A stretch of 64,000 nt of DNA from positions 248,001 to 312,000 of the forward strand of contig NZ_JAPLET010000009.1 of NCBI RefSeq assembly GCF_026391055.1, given 5' to 3'. The translations under genes and the position numbers were made by a program. The notes beneath the pieces are model-generated. The model saw only the letters and a list, made by a program, of their open reading frames with translations, was not told where the DNA came from and did not search any database. Position 1 is the stretch's first letter; every line of letters starts with the position of its first letter. The DNA is from Spirosoma sp. GTDB lineage: Bacteria; Bacteroidota; Bacteroidia; Cytophagales; Spirosomataceae. Of this stretch, positions 8,834-17,274 are shown one piece after another.

Positions 8834-11779
8834 CTACACTTTCCCCTTGAGGTAACGGGCGGTGTGATTGCCGTCGTCCAGCTTCACCATGTCTTCGGGT
8901 GTGCCGCTGAAAGTGATGTGACCACCGGTTTCGCCCCCTTCGGGACCAATGTCGATAATATGGTCGGCGTTTTTGATGACTTCCATGTTGTGCTCGATGA
9001 TAATTACCGAGTCGCCCTGATCAACCAGCGCGTTGATAGCCGCCAGCAACTTACGAATATCGTGGAAGTGCAGCCCTGTTGTCGGTTCATCGAAGATGAA
9101 CAGCGTGCTGCCTTTGTTGGGATTGCCTTTGCCGAGGAACGATGCCAGTTTTACCCGTTGGGCTTCGCCACCCGACAGCGTATTGGCAGACTGCCCCAGG
9201 CCGATGTAGCCTAACCCTACATCCTGCAGAGGCTGAAGCTTATCAGCCATTTTGTTATCTACCTTGCGGAAGAATACAATGGCTTCGTCGACCGTCATGT
9301 CGAGTATATCCGAAATGTTTTTATCATGCAGGGTTACCTCCAGCACTTCCTGCTTGAAACGTTTGCCGCCACAGCCTTCGCACTTGAGGTAAATATCGGC
9401 CATGAACTGCATCTCGATTTTCACCTCACCCTCGCCCTGGCATACTTCACAACGCCCGCCATCCACGTTGAACGAGAAATGGCTGGGCTTGTATCCACGC
9501 GATTTCGATACGGCTTGGTCGGCCATTACCTGTCGGAGGTAATCATAGGCTTTAATATAGGTAACCGGATTCGACCGGCTCGATTTGCCAATAGGGTTCT
9601 GATCAATCATTTCAACCGACGAGATCCGGTCGAGCGAACCACCCAGACTATCAAATCTACCAGCCTCTTCGGTGCCTTCGCCCCGTTGCCGCATCAGGGC
9701 CGGGTACAGCACTTTCCGAATCAGCGTACTCTTCCCCGAACCCGACACACCCGTTACAACGGTAAGCGTATTGAGCGGAAAACGCACGTCTACATCCTTA
9801 AGGTTATTCTCCCGAGCGCCCTTGAGTTCAATAAAGTTGGTCGCCTTCCGCCGGAACGTCGGCACCGGAACCGTTTCACGGCCCGTGAGAAAGTCGATGG
9901 TGTGCGAAGAGGAGTTAGGAGTTGCCGATGCCGGTCCGCCGATGCGGTCAGCAATTTCTAACTCCTTAGACGAAAGCTCCTTAATATCTCCCCATGTCCC
10001 CTGAAACATCAGATGTCCGCCCAGCGAACCGGCGTCGGGGCCGATGTCGATAAGCTGGTCGGCGGCACGCATCACCTCTTCTTCGTGCTCCACAACAATA
10101 ACCGTGTTGCCCATGTCGCGGAGAGCTTCCAGTACGCTCACCAGCCGCTGGGTATCGCGGGGATGCAGGCCAATACTCGGCTCGTCCAGAATATACATCG
10201 AACCAACCAGCGCCGAGCCAAGGGAAGTAGCCAGTTTGATACGCTGGTATTCGCCACCCGACAGCGTATTGGTCAGTCGGTTGAGGGTCAGGTAACCAAG
10301 TCCAACGCGCTCCATAAAATCCAGCCGATTGCGAATTTCGATTAGGATTCGGTTGGCCACCTGTTGCTGATGGGCGGGCAGTTCCAGGTCTTGGAAGAAC
10401 GTCGTGACGTGCGTCAGGGGCATGAGCACAAGGTCGGTAATGGATTTCCCGCCTACTTTTACGTAGCCCGCATCTTTCCGCAAGCGCGAGCCCCGGCACT
10501 CGGGACAAGTCGTTTTACCCCGGTAGCGCGACAGCATTACGCGGTACTGCACCTTAAAGGTCTGGCTTTCCACGAAGGCAAAGAACGCGTTGATCCCGTC
10601 GAAATACTTGTTGCCAGTCCAGAGTAGTTCCTGCTCGGCGGGTGTGAGGTCTTTGTACGGGCGATGAATCGGGAAATCGAATCGGATGCCGTTCTTGAGC
10701 AGGGGTTTCAAAAACTCCTCGCTCATTTTCTCGCTCCGCCAAGGTGCAATGGCTCCTTCAAAAACCGACAGATTTTTATCGGGGACAACCAGATCCGGGT
10801 CGATACCCAGTACCTTCCCGAAGCCATCGCACCGACGGCAGGCTCCGTAGGGATTGTTGAACGTGAACAGGTTTACACTCGGCTCTTCGAACACGATTCC
10901 GTCGAGTTCAAATTTATCGGAGAAAACCCGCGACTCTTTACCTACGACATCCACCCGACAAGTGCCTTCCCCTTCGCTGAACGCCGTTTGTACGGAGTCC
11001 GAAAAGCGGTACTGGTTATCTTCGTCCGGGTTACCGTTGGCATCGTACAGCACCGTTCCCCGGTCAACGAGAATCTCGAGAGAAGCGTGATCCGCAAAGA
11101 GGGAGGCATAGTTGCCTTCATTCTCTAAAATATCTTCGATTTGCAGCACCTGCCGAGCCAGTGATGCTGCATCATCCTGACCGCCATCCGCCACAATACG
11201 GGTGTAGCCTTTCTGCAGCAGGATATTGAGTTCATACGCCAGTGTCCGGCCTTCGCGGATGCGCAAAGGAGCCATGATCATGACCCGCTGACCGGCCTCA
11301 TATGCATACATAAAATTGACGACATCCGTAACGGTATCTTTCTTTACCTCATAGCCCGAAATAGGGGAATACGTAACCCCGGACCGGGCAAAAAGCAGCT
11401 TAAGGTAATCGTAGATCTCGGTTGAAGTCCCTACCGTTGAGCGCGGATTTCGGGTCGACACTTTTTGCTCGATGGCAATAGCGGGCGACACACCTTTGAT
11501 GTACTCCACCTCGGGCTTCTCCATCCGCCCCAGAAACTGCCGGGCGTAGCTGCTCAGGCTTTCGACGTACATCCGCTGGCCCTCGGCAAAGAGCGTATCG
11601 AAAGCCAGCGACGATTTGCCCGAACCAGACAGCCCCGTTAAGACAACTAATTTGTTGCGCGGAATGGCAACATCAATTCCTTTAAGATTATGTACTTTCG
11701 CCCCTTTAATGATAATGAACTGTTTGGGGTCGAGCTGGTCAACGGAACTAAAGCGTTCGGTTTCCGTGGTCTGAGTCAT
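8834..11779 (-). CDS. uvrA: Excinuclease ABC subunit A
   Basis: UvrA is the damage-sensing ATPase of nucleotide excision repair; with UvrB it scans DNA and loads UvrB at lesions. The 981-residue protein has both ABC ATPase halves. The first Walker A is GLSGSGKS (residues 49-56) and the second, GVSGSGKS, lies near residue 677. Both signature motifs ([12 protein letters not shown] and [12 protein letters not shown]) and the zinc-binding cysteine pairs ([26 protein letters not shown]) are present. The sequence after the first Walker A ([16 protein letters not shown], then [11 protein letters not shown]) is of the form common in Bacteroidota. It is transcribed alone, away from the MgtC gene, and ends at a hairpin. 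Confidence 0.97.
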   Translation of the reverse strand: MTQTTETERFSSVDQLDPKQFIIIKGAKVHNLKGIDVAIPRNKLVVLTGLSGSGKSSLAFDTLFAEGQRMYVESLSSYARQFLGRMEKPEVEYIKGVSPAIAIEQKVSTRNPRSTVGTSTEIYDYLKLLFARSGVTYSPISGYEVKKDTVTDVVNFMYAYEAGQRVMIMAPLRIREGRTLAYELNILLQKGYTRIVADGGQDDAASLARQVLQIEDILENEGNYASLFADHASLEILVDRGTVLYDANGNPDEDNQYRFSDSVQTAFSEGEGTCRVDVVGKESRVFSDKFELDGIVFEEPSVNLFTFNNPYGACRRCDGFGKVLGIDPDLVVPDKNLSVFEGAIAPWRSEKMSEEFLKPLLKNGIRFDFPIHRPYKDLTPAEQELLWTGNKYFDGINAFFAFVESQTFKVQYRVMLSRYRGKTTCPECRGSRLRKDAGYVKVGGKSITDLVLMPLTHVTTFFQDLELPAHQQQVANRILIEIRNRLDFMERVGLGYLTLNRLTNTLSGGEYQRIKLATSLGSALVGSMYILDEPSIGLHPRDTQRLVSVLEALRDMGNTVIVVEHEEEVMRAADQLIDIGPDAGSLGGHLMFQGTWGDIKELSSKELEIADRIGGPASATPNSSSHTIDFLTGRETVPVPTFRRKATNFIELKGARENNLKDVDVRFPLNTLTVVTGVSGSGKSTLIRKVLYPALMRQRGEGTEEAGRFDSLGGSLDRISSVEMIDQNPIGKSSRSNPVTYIKAYDYLRQVMADQAVSKSRGYKPSHFSFNVDGGRCEVCQGEGEVKIEMQFMADIYLKCEGCGGKRFKQEVLEVTLHDKNISDILDMTVDEAIVFFRKVDNKMADKLQPLQDVGLGYIGLGQSANTLSGGEAQRVKLASFLGKGNPNKGSTLFIFDEPTTGLHFHDIRKLLAAINALVDQGDSVIIIEHNMEVIKNADHIIDIGPEGGETGGHITFSGTPEDMVKLDDGNHTARYLKGKV

Positions 11780-11920
11780 TCTGAAGTAATGAGGGTAAAC
11801 TCTATCTAAATTTTAACGGTTTATTTGAGAATATGGTTTCTCCGGGCTGGTTAAAACGGGCTGGAGAAATCAATAATCCGCTACACTGCAACAGGATGCA
11901 GCAGATTACCGTATTGGCTG

Positions 11921-12559
11921 ATGATAGAAATGGATTTTGCACAGGAAGACCTTATTCGTTTGATGGTTGCGCTGGTCATCGGTGGAACAATAGGTGCCGA
12001 GCGGGAGTACAACGGTAAGTCGGCCGGGTTGCGAACGATGATTATGATTTGTGTGGGCTCCGCACTGTTCACCATGATTTCGGGTCGTATTGGTGGAACC
12101 GGCGATCGCATTGCGGCTAATATTGTGAATGGTATAGGCTTCCTGGGAGCAGGCATCATTTTCCGGGAAGATAACCGGGTCAAAGGGCTAACCACGGCCG
12201 CTACCGTTTGGGCGGTGTCGGCGTTGGGCATGTGTGTAGGGGCGGGCCATTACGATATTGCCATAATTGGGTTTATCTTTATTTTTGGGTCGCTGCTCCT
12301 GCTGCTCGGTTTATCAAGCCGTATCCAGAAAATGAACCAAACGCGTGATTATAAAATTGTAACAGCATTTCATAACAAGACGCTGAAGCAATACGAAGAC
12401 CTTTTCAGTGAGTTTAAATTAAAGTCGACCCGCAACCAGCAACAGCGCATTGGCACCGAAATTATTGGCAACTGGCGGGTTAGCGGTTCCGAGCAAAATC
12501 ATGAAAAGTGCATTAAACGTTTGTTGAGAGACCCTGAGGTAAAAGAATTTACCTTCTGA
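11921..12559 (+). CDS. MgtC/SapB family membrane protein
   Basis: The 212-residue protein has about four N-terminal transmembrane helices (to residue about 135). They carry the MgtC/SapB hallmarks GAEREYNGKSAGLRT, GGTGDRIAANIVNGIGFLGAG and LTTAATVWAVSALG. A soluble C-terminal ACT-like part follows. MgtC relatives act in the inner membrane and in pathogens affect magnesium limitation growth and ATP synthase activity; the role in this organism is not known. A second in-frame ATG at 11930 is also possible as the start. It diverges from uvrA. Confidence 0.9.
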   Translation: MIEMDFAQEDLIRLMVALVIGGTIGAEREYNGKSAGLRTMIMICVGSALFTMISGRIGGTGDRIAANIVNGIGFLGAGIIFREDNRVKGLTTAATVWAVSALGMCVGAGHYDIAIIGFIFIFGSLLLLLGLSSRIQKMNQTRDYKIVTAFHNKTLKQYEDLFSEFKLKSTRNQQQRIGTEIIGNWRVSGSEQNHEKCIKRLLRDPEVKEFTF

Positions 12560-12600
12560 TTACGTTACATACATAGAGTTATTATTTCGCATAAAACACC

Positions 12601-13239
12601 ATGAATCATATCCAAAAGTTACTTTTCATTACGGCTCTACTAACCAGTAGCATGGCCTTTGGTCAGCTAACCGAAGACCCGGACGACCGCCGGAGTCAGG
12701 GTAAAGATCCGCTTCGTACTCAAACGCCGGAGGGCCGACCTTTGCCTTTTGGTCAGCGGCTGCGGTTTGGTGGCGGCATCAACGGCTTTCGTTTTGGCAA
12801 TCCGTTCAGCCTGGGTGTTTCGCCCGTAATTGCCTATCAGGCTAGTGAGCATCTAATTGTCGGCGTTGGCGGTACTTACAACTATACCCGTTACAAGGCG
12901 TACACAAACACAAATACAACCGTTCCGTACCGGACACTTAATCAGTATGGTGGACGTGGATTTTTGATGTATGAGTTCATTCCATCCATTCTGCCGAATC
13001 TGTATTTGCACGGAGAGATAGAGAGCACTACGATAAACGACAAATTTGAGCAGCCCGGTTTACCAGCACCAGCTACGTACAGTCTGACATCTCCCTTGTT
13101 AGGGCTAACCTATTCTCAACCTATTTCCCGGCGGTTTGGTGTTAACTTAACCGCTCTCTATAACTTGAATTACAATAACAGTGTAGCGGCCAGCCTGATT
13201 TACAGCAGCCCGTTTGTACTGCGGTTATCGTTCTTTTGA
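12601..13239 (+). CDS. Putative outer-membrane beta-barrel protein
   Basis: The protein has 212 residues. It begins with a signal peptide (MNHIQKLLFITALLTSSMAFG) and ends in an aromatic residue (LRLSFF), as integral outer-membrane barrels do. Between them are alternating hydrophobic and polar strands with Gly-Gly and Tyr-rich turns (GVGGTYNYTRYKAY, YGGRGFLMYEF, GVNLTALYNLNYN). No family with known function is recognised. It follows the MgtC gene by about 40 bases on the same strand and is followed by a strong bidirectional hairpin. Confidence 0.75.
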   Translation: MNHIQKLLFITALLTSSMAFGQLTEDPDDRRSQGKDPLRTQTPEGRPLPFGQRLRFGGGINGFRFGNPFSLGVSPVIAYQASEHLIVGVGGTYNYTRYKAYTNTNTTVPYRTLNQYGGRGFLMYEFIPSILPNLYLHGEIESTTINDKFEQPGLPAPATYSLTSPLLGLTYSQPISRRFGVNLTALYNLNYNNSVAASLIYSSPFVLRLSFF

Positions 13240-13287
13240 GTCGGTACACGCACGCCCCTATTATAGGCAACTCAAGTTTTTCACCAC

Positions 13288-13329
13288 AAAGCGCACGGGG
13301 CAATTCGTATGAATTGCCCCGTGCGCTTT
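13288..13329. terminator. Bidirectional terminator hairpin
   Basis: A perfect 19-bp stem (AAAGCGCACGGGGCAATTC and its complement) with a 4-base loop sits between two convergent genes, with A/T runs on its flanks. It probably serves both strands. Confidence 0.75.
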
Positions 13330-13341
13330 ATGCTTATTTGA

Positions 13342-14358
13342 TTACTGAATCTTCTCCCAGATTAAATCGGCGATTCGCTGCATACCAGCATCGTTTGGAT
13401 GAGCGGCTACGCCGGGGTCCTTGTACTGACTGGCAAAGTAGGCCCGCTGCCCCACCAGTGGGCTCAGATCAACAAGTGCGTGTCCTTTTTCAAGAGTTAC
13501 CATCCGGACTATGGCATCGGACTGGGGTTTGTCCCAGACACTGGTCGTGCAGACAAGGCGCACCGGCTGGCCGTAGTTGGCCAGTAAGTCGAGGAGCTGT
13601 CGATACTGTTTTTCAAAATTACGCTGTGCGACCAGACTCTGGTCAATGTTTTCTCCGATCCGCAACACGATCAGATCGGGTTGGGTCCGTTTCAGTATCG
13701 GCGTAAATTCATCAAGGCTATATGCTGCCGTTCCAAAATCCCGTTCGAAACTCCCGCCCGACTCCAGATTGACGGTGATGGCCGGGTAAAGTGCCCGCAA
13801 CCGACCCGTTAACAGGTGAACAAAATCCTTTTCGGGCGCTGACGCAGCCATGCCGTTGAAATTAAACCAGCCCAGATCGGGCACAGGGCCGTGGCTCATG
13901 ATACTATTGCCAAGGATCAGCATCCGTTTATAATAGAGCGAAAACGAAGCCCCCCGGCTGATGGATCGTTTGTCTCCAGCCCGAATCCGCGAAAGTATCG
14001 TGCCACCAGAGAGGACGGTAAACTGATCGCCGGTGAGCCAGCTGCTACCGTTATCCAGCGAATACTCGATTACGGCTCCGGCAGGCAGGGTATCGGCGGT
14101 TAGTCGTACGGGGGTGCTTAGGTAAAAAGTACCGCCATCGGGCGAAAAACGAGGGGGCGGCACCTTGAGCGTATCGAAGGGAGGTGGAGGAGCAACCGGG
14201 CCAGCGGTTGACGACCCACTCCCCGGCGTAGTAGCCGCTGGTGGTGTAACGACCACAACTCTGGGGCCGTCCAGCGATGGATAGTCTCTGGTGCAACCGA
14301 CCAGTACGAGCAACGGAACCAGTATGACTAGTTTACGAATGAAAAAGTAATGCTTCAT
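13342..14358 (-). CDS. SGNH/GDSL hydrolase lipoprotein with chitobiase-like beta domain
   Basis: This 338-residue protein starts with a lipoprotein signal (LVPLLVLVGC, lipid Cys near residue 22). A proline-rich linker follows, then a chitobiase/beta-hexosaminidase C-terminal-like beta sandwich (SPDGGTFYLSTPVRLT to about residue 145). The C-terminal SGNH hydrolase has block I GNSIMSHGP, a GENIDQS block and the final catalytic pair in HPNDAG. Such enzymes remove acyl groups from polysaccharides or lipids outside the inner membrane. It is divergent from the MBOAT/AlgJ-like pair, which suggests, but does not prove, a shared role in O-acetylation turnover. Confidence 0.8.
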   Translation of the reverse strand: MKHYFFIRKLVILVPLLVLVGCTRDYPSLDGPRVVVVTPPAATTPGSGSSTAGPVAPPPPFDTLKVPPPRFSPDGGTFYLSTPVRLTADTLPAGAVIEYSLDNGSSWLTGDQFTVLSGGTILSRIRAGDKRSISRGASFSLYYKRMLILGNSIMSHGPVPDLGWFNFNGMAASAPEKDFVHLLTGRLRALYPAITVNLESGGSFERDFGTAAYSLDEFTPILKRTQPDLIVLRIGENIDQSLVAQRNFEKQYRQLLDLLANYGQPVRLVCTTSVWDKPQSDAIVRMVTLEKGHALVDLSPLVGQRAYFASQYKDPGVAAHPNDAGMQRIADLIWEKIQ

Positions 14359-14684
14359 TATGTACAGATGTCAACCTCTTTTTTACCCTACCACCCAATC
14401 AATCCAAAAGCGGTCTATTCTAGTAACCCATTGTATCATGCTGCTGTTTAACGTGGTGTCTGGTTATTGGCGCAGAGCAAAATTACATATACGTACTTTT
14501 GTGACACATTTACAGGTAAAGTTGCCCGGAGTAGTCAGAAGACTCGGAGCCGTGTATTTATAGTATATTTGCTACTTTGATGTTTTTGGCTTTGTGTGTC
14601 TGTAATTCTGTCACACCACCCAGGCAGTAGCTTTCGAGCATCGCAAAACATGTAATTTTACGCCCATCCCTATCCGTAACGCTT
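14359..14684. other. Divergent intergenic region, about 326 bases
   Basis: No credible gene lies here; the reading frames present lack family features. The region must hold the promoters of the SGNH lipoprotein (minus) and the MBOAT gene (plus). A TATATTTG box at 14564-14571 on the plus strand matches the Bacteroidota -7 consensus, but no TTG lies at the right distance upstream, so I do not call it a promoter. Confidence 0.5.
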
Positions 14685-16124
14685 ATGCTGTTTAGCTCAG
14701 CAATATTTCTGTTTCTGTATCTGCCTTCCTTCCTGATTATCTATTACCTGTTACCGAAGCGCTGGCATAATTCTTTTCTATTTTTTGCCAGCTTACTGTT
14801 TTATGCCTGGGGAGAAGGTCCGGTCGTTTTGGTACTCCTGCTCTCAGCCTTAATCAATTACATTGCGGGCCGCCTGATTGAACAAGGTCGTCGTCAAACG
14901 GGCTTATGGCTGTCGCTCATCGGTAGCCTGTCTCTGCTCTTCTATTACAAGTACGCTAATTTCTTTGTTGATTCCATTCGAGGTACTGCCGAAATCTTTG
15001 CCTTACCCATTGGCCAAAGCCTAACGCTCGGCCATATTGCCTTGCCAATTGGTATTAGCTTTTATACGTTTCAGGGTATTTCCTACACCCTCGACATTTA
15101 CTGGGGACGCATAAAAGCCAACCGGAGCTTTCTGGATTATGGCACCTACGTCGCCATGTTTCCGCACCAGATAGCCGGGCCCATTGTCCGCTACGCCGAT
15201 ATTGCCCCCGAACTGGCCGACAGGTCCACCACCATAGAGAAGTTCGGTGTCGGCGCGGAGCGGTTTATTCTGGGGCTGGCCAAGAAGGTGCTGCTGGCTA
15301 ACACCTTCGCCAGCCTGGCCGATACCATTTTCAATGCCCCGGCTACCAGTTACGGGACGGCAACCGCCTGGCTGGGTATCATCGGCTATTCGCTCCAGAT
15401 TTATTTCGACTTCTCGGGCTACTCCGACATGGCTATTGGACTTGGCAAAATGATTGGGTTCGACTTCAAAGAGAACTTCAATTACCCGTACGTTGCCCGT
15501 TCTATTCAGGACTTCTGGCGTCGGTGGCATATTTCATTGTCGAGCTGGTTTCGCGATTATGTATACATTCCACTGGGAGGTAATCGGGCCAGCAAACTGC
15601 GCACTTACCGCAACCTGCTGATCGTGTTTTTTGTGACCGGACTGTGGCACGGAGCAAGCTGGAATTTCATCATCTGGGGGCTATTTCACGGCCTGTTCCT
15701 GCTGGTGGAACGAGCGGGGCTCGGCAAACGGCTGGAGCGGGTATGGCCACCCGTCAGGCACGTCTACACGGTGCTGGTCGTGCTGGTTGGGTGGGTGTTT
15801 TTCCGGGTCGAGACATTGCCCGAAGCCATTCATTACCTACAGAAAATGATCGGGCTGGGCACCCAGCCAACGGGCATTATGGCTTATCCGCTCGCTTATT
15901 TTCTAAATGCCGAATTAATCGTTTCGCTATTGATCGGCATTATGCTGACAACGCCTGTTTACCCCTATTTTCAGCGGGGTGTGGAGCGGTTGGCAGCCCG
16001 GTTGGCCCCCGTTGGTGCCCTCATTAATTCGCTTTATGTAGCCGGTTTGTTCGGCTTGTTTGTGTTAGCCGTTATGTATCTGGCCGCCGACACGTATAAC
16101 CCATTTATTTATTTCCGATTTTAA
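14685..16124 (+). CDS. MBOAT family O-acyltransferase (AlgI-like)
   Basis: The 479-residue polytopic inner-membrane protein matches the MBOAT family, close to AlgI and PatA/DltB. It carries acyl groups across the membrane to modify extracytoplasmic polymers. Landmarks are HQIAGPIVRY near residue 163, the DFSGYSDMAIGLG block, RRWHISLSSWFRDYVYIPLG, and the catalytic histidine in GLWHGASW (His322). The next gene encodes an AlgX/AlgJ-like partner 29 bases downstream, the usual arrangement of a polysaccharide O-acetylation module. The polymer modified cannot be told from this window. Confidence 0.92.
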   Translation: MLFSSAIFLFLYLPSFLIIYYLLPKRWHNSFLFFASLLFYAWGEGPVVLVLLLSALINYIAGRLIEQGRRQTGLWLSLIGSLSLLFYYKYANFFVDSIRGTAEIFALPIGQSLTLGHIALPIGISFYTFQGISYTLDIYWGRIKANRSFLDYGTYVAMFPHQIAGPIVRYADIAPELADRSTTIEKFGVGAERFILGLAKKVLLANTFASLADTIFNAPATSYGTATAWLGIIGYSLQIYFDFSGYSDMAIGLGKMIGFDFKENFNYPYVARSIQDFWRRWHISLSSWFRDYVYIPLGGNRASKLRTYRNLLIVFFVTGLWHGASWNFIIWGLFHGLFLLVERAGLGKRLERVWPPVRHVYTVLVVLVGWVFFRVETLPEAIHYLQKMIGLGTQPTGIMAYPLAYFLNAELIVSLLIGIMLTTPVYPYFQRGVERLAARLAPVGALINSLYVAGLFGLFVLAVMYLAADTYNPFIYFRF

Positions 16125-16153
16125 GGGCAGTTAGTGCTACCTAAAGACAATCC

Positions 16154-17254
16154 ATGAATAGCAGCCGTACCCGTATCATCGCTGTCGTTTTTTTACTTTT
16201 CCTTGTTCTCCCAACGGTCGATCAGCTACTTGGCCTGTCGTCCCGATTCAGCAGTACCGAGAACCGGAAACTGAATAAGATGCCCGCGCTGAACTTTCCG
16301 CACCTTCGCAGCTTTGTCAAACAATTTGACCATTACTACAAGGAGAATTTTGGCTGGCGGAATGCGCTGTTTTATGTCTACAGCCGCTGGAAATTTAATA
16401 TTCTGGGAGAATCGCCCCTACCTGAAAAGGTAGTTATTGGTAAGAATGGCTGGCTGTATCTGGGCAATAGCTACAACAAAGTCATTGACCAGCACCGGGG
16501 TCTGCGGCCGCTTTCGCTGGATTCGGCGCATCGGATTGCCAGCCATTTGTTGCAGCGTCAGCAGGAACTGGCAAAACAAGGCGTCCAACTCTACATTCTG
16601 GTAGCTCCCGATTCACACACCATTTACCCCGAGTACCTTCCCGACCATATACAGCAAAGCACCGACCCATCGCGACTGGATATTCTCAAGCAGGCGATTG
16701 CGCAAACCAACCTTCGCTTTGTCGATATTCGGGATACGCTCCTAGCCGCAAAACGGGACCATGTTGTATATTACCAGACCGATACGCACTGGAACGAATA
16801 CGGAACCCTGATTGGCAGTGCAGCCCTGCTAAACCGGATTCGGAAGGAGCAACCTGCTATTCCTCCCGTTCGGCTGTCGGATTATCATATAGAAAAGCAA
16901 TCGGGCGGGGCCGGTGATCTGACCACCATGCTGACGCTTCAGGATGAGCAGCGGGATACGATCTATTATTACATAAAACCCATTCCCGGCCGGGCCGCAC
17001 GGCAAATTGCCCAGATACCAAACGAAGAGACGGGGTACCCATCCACCCGGTTTTCAGGGCCGGGCGTGGGTCGGCTGTTAGTTATCGGCGATTCATTCAG
17101 TCACGGCCTTATGAACTACCTGCCCGGCTATTTTCGTGAATCCTACTTTATCCGGGGCAGTTATCTGGACCCTGCGGTTATAAAAGCGGAGAAGCCCACC
17201 GTTGTCGTCATTGAAGTCGTAGAACGCAATATCAACCAGTTAACCACTTTTTAG
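16154..17254 (+). CDS. AlgX/AlgJ-like O-acetyltransferase, SGNH fold
   Basis: The 366-residue protein has an N-terminal membrane anchor (residues about 8-28) and an SGNH-like AlgX/AlgJ domain. The catalytic Asp-x-His is seen in QTDTHWNEYG (Asp210, His212) and the nucleophile in GDSFSHG near residue 314. The conserved NRKLNKMP and GKNGWLYLG segments are typical of the family. It most likely takes an acetyl group delivered by the MBOAT protein encoded just upstream and transfers it to an exopolysaccharide or cell-wall glycan in the periplasm. Confidence 0.85.
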   Translation: MNSSRTRIIAVVFLLFLVLPTVDQLLGLSSRFSSTENRKLNKMPALNFPHLRSFVKQFDHYYKENFGWRNALFYVYSRWKFNILGESPLPEKVVIGKNGWLYLGNSYNKVIDQHRGLRPLSLDSAHRIASHLLQRQQELAKQGVQLYILVAPDSHTIYPEYLPDHIQQSTDPSRLDILKQAIAQTNLRFVDIRDTLLAAKRDHVVYYQTDTHWNEYGTLIGSAALLNRIRKEQPAIPPVRLSDYHIEKQSGGAGDLTTMLTLQDEQRDTIYYYIKPIPGRAARQIAQIPNEETGYPSTRFSGPGVGRLLVIGDSFSHGLMNYLPGYFRESYFIRGSYLDPAVIKAEKPTVVVIEVVERNINQLTTF

Positions 17255-17274
17255 GGTTGGTTAGTGTACAATAT

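Noticed and set aside
14360-14563. 67-codon open frame upstream of the MBOAT gene
   Set aside because: It has no signal, domain or coding-like composition and lies in a promoter region.
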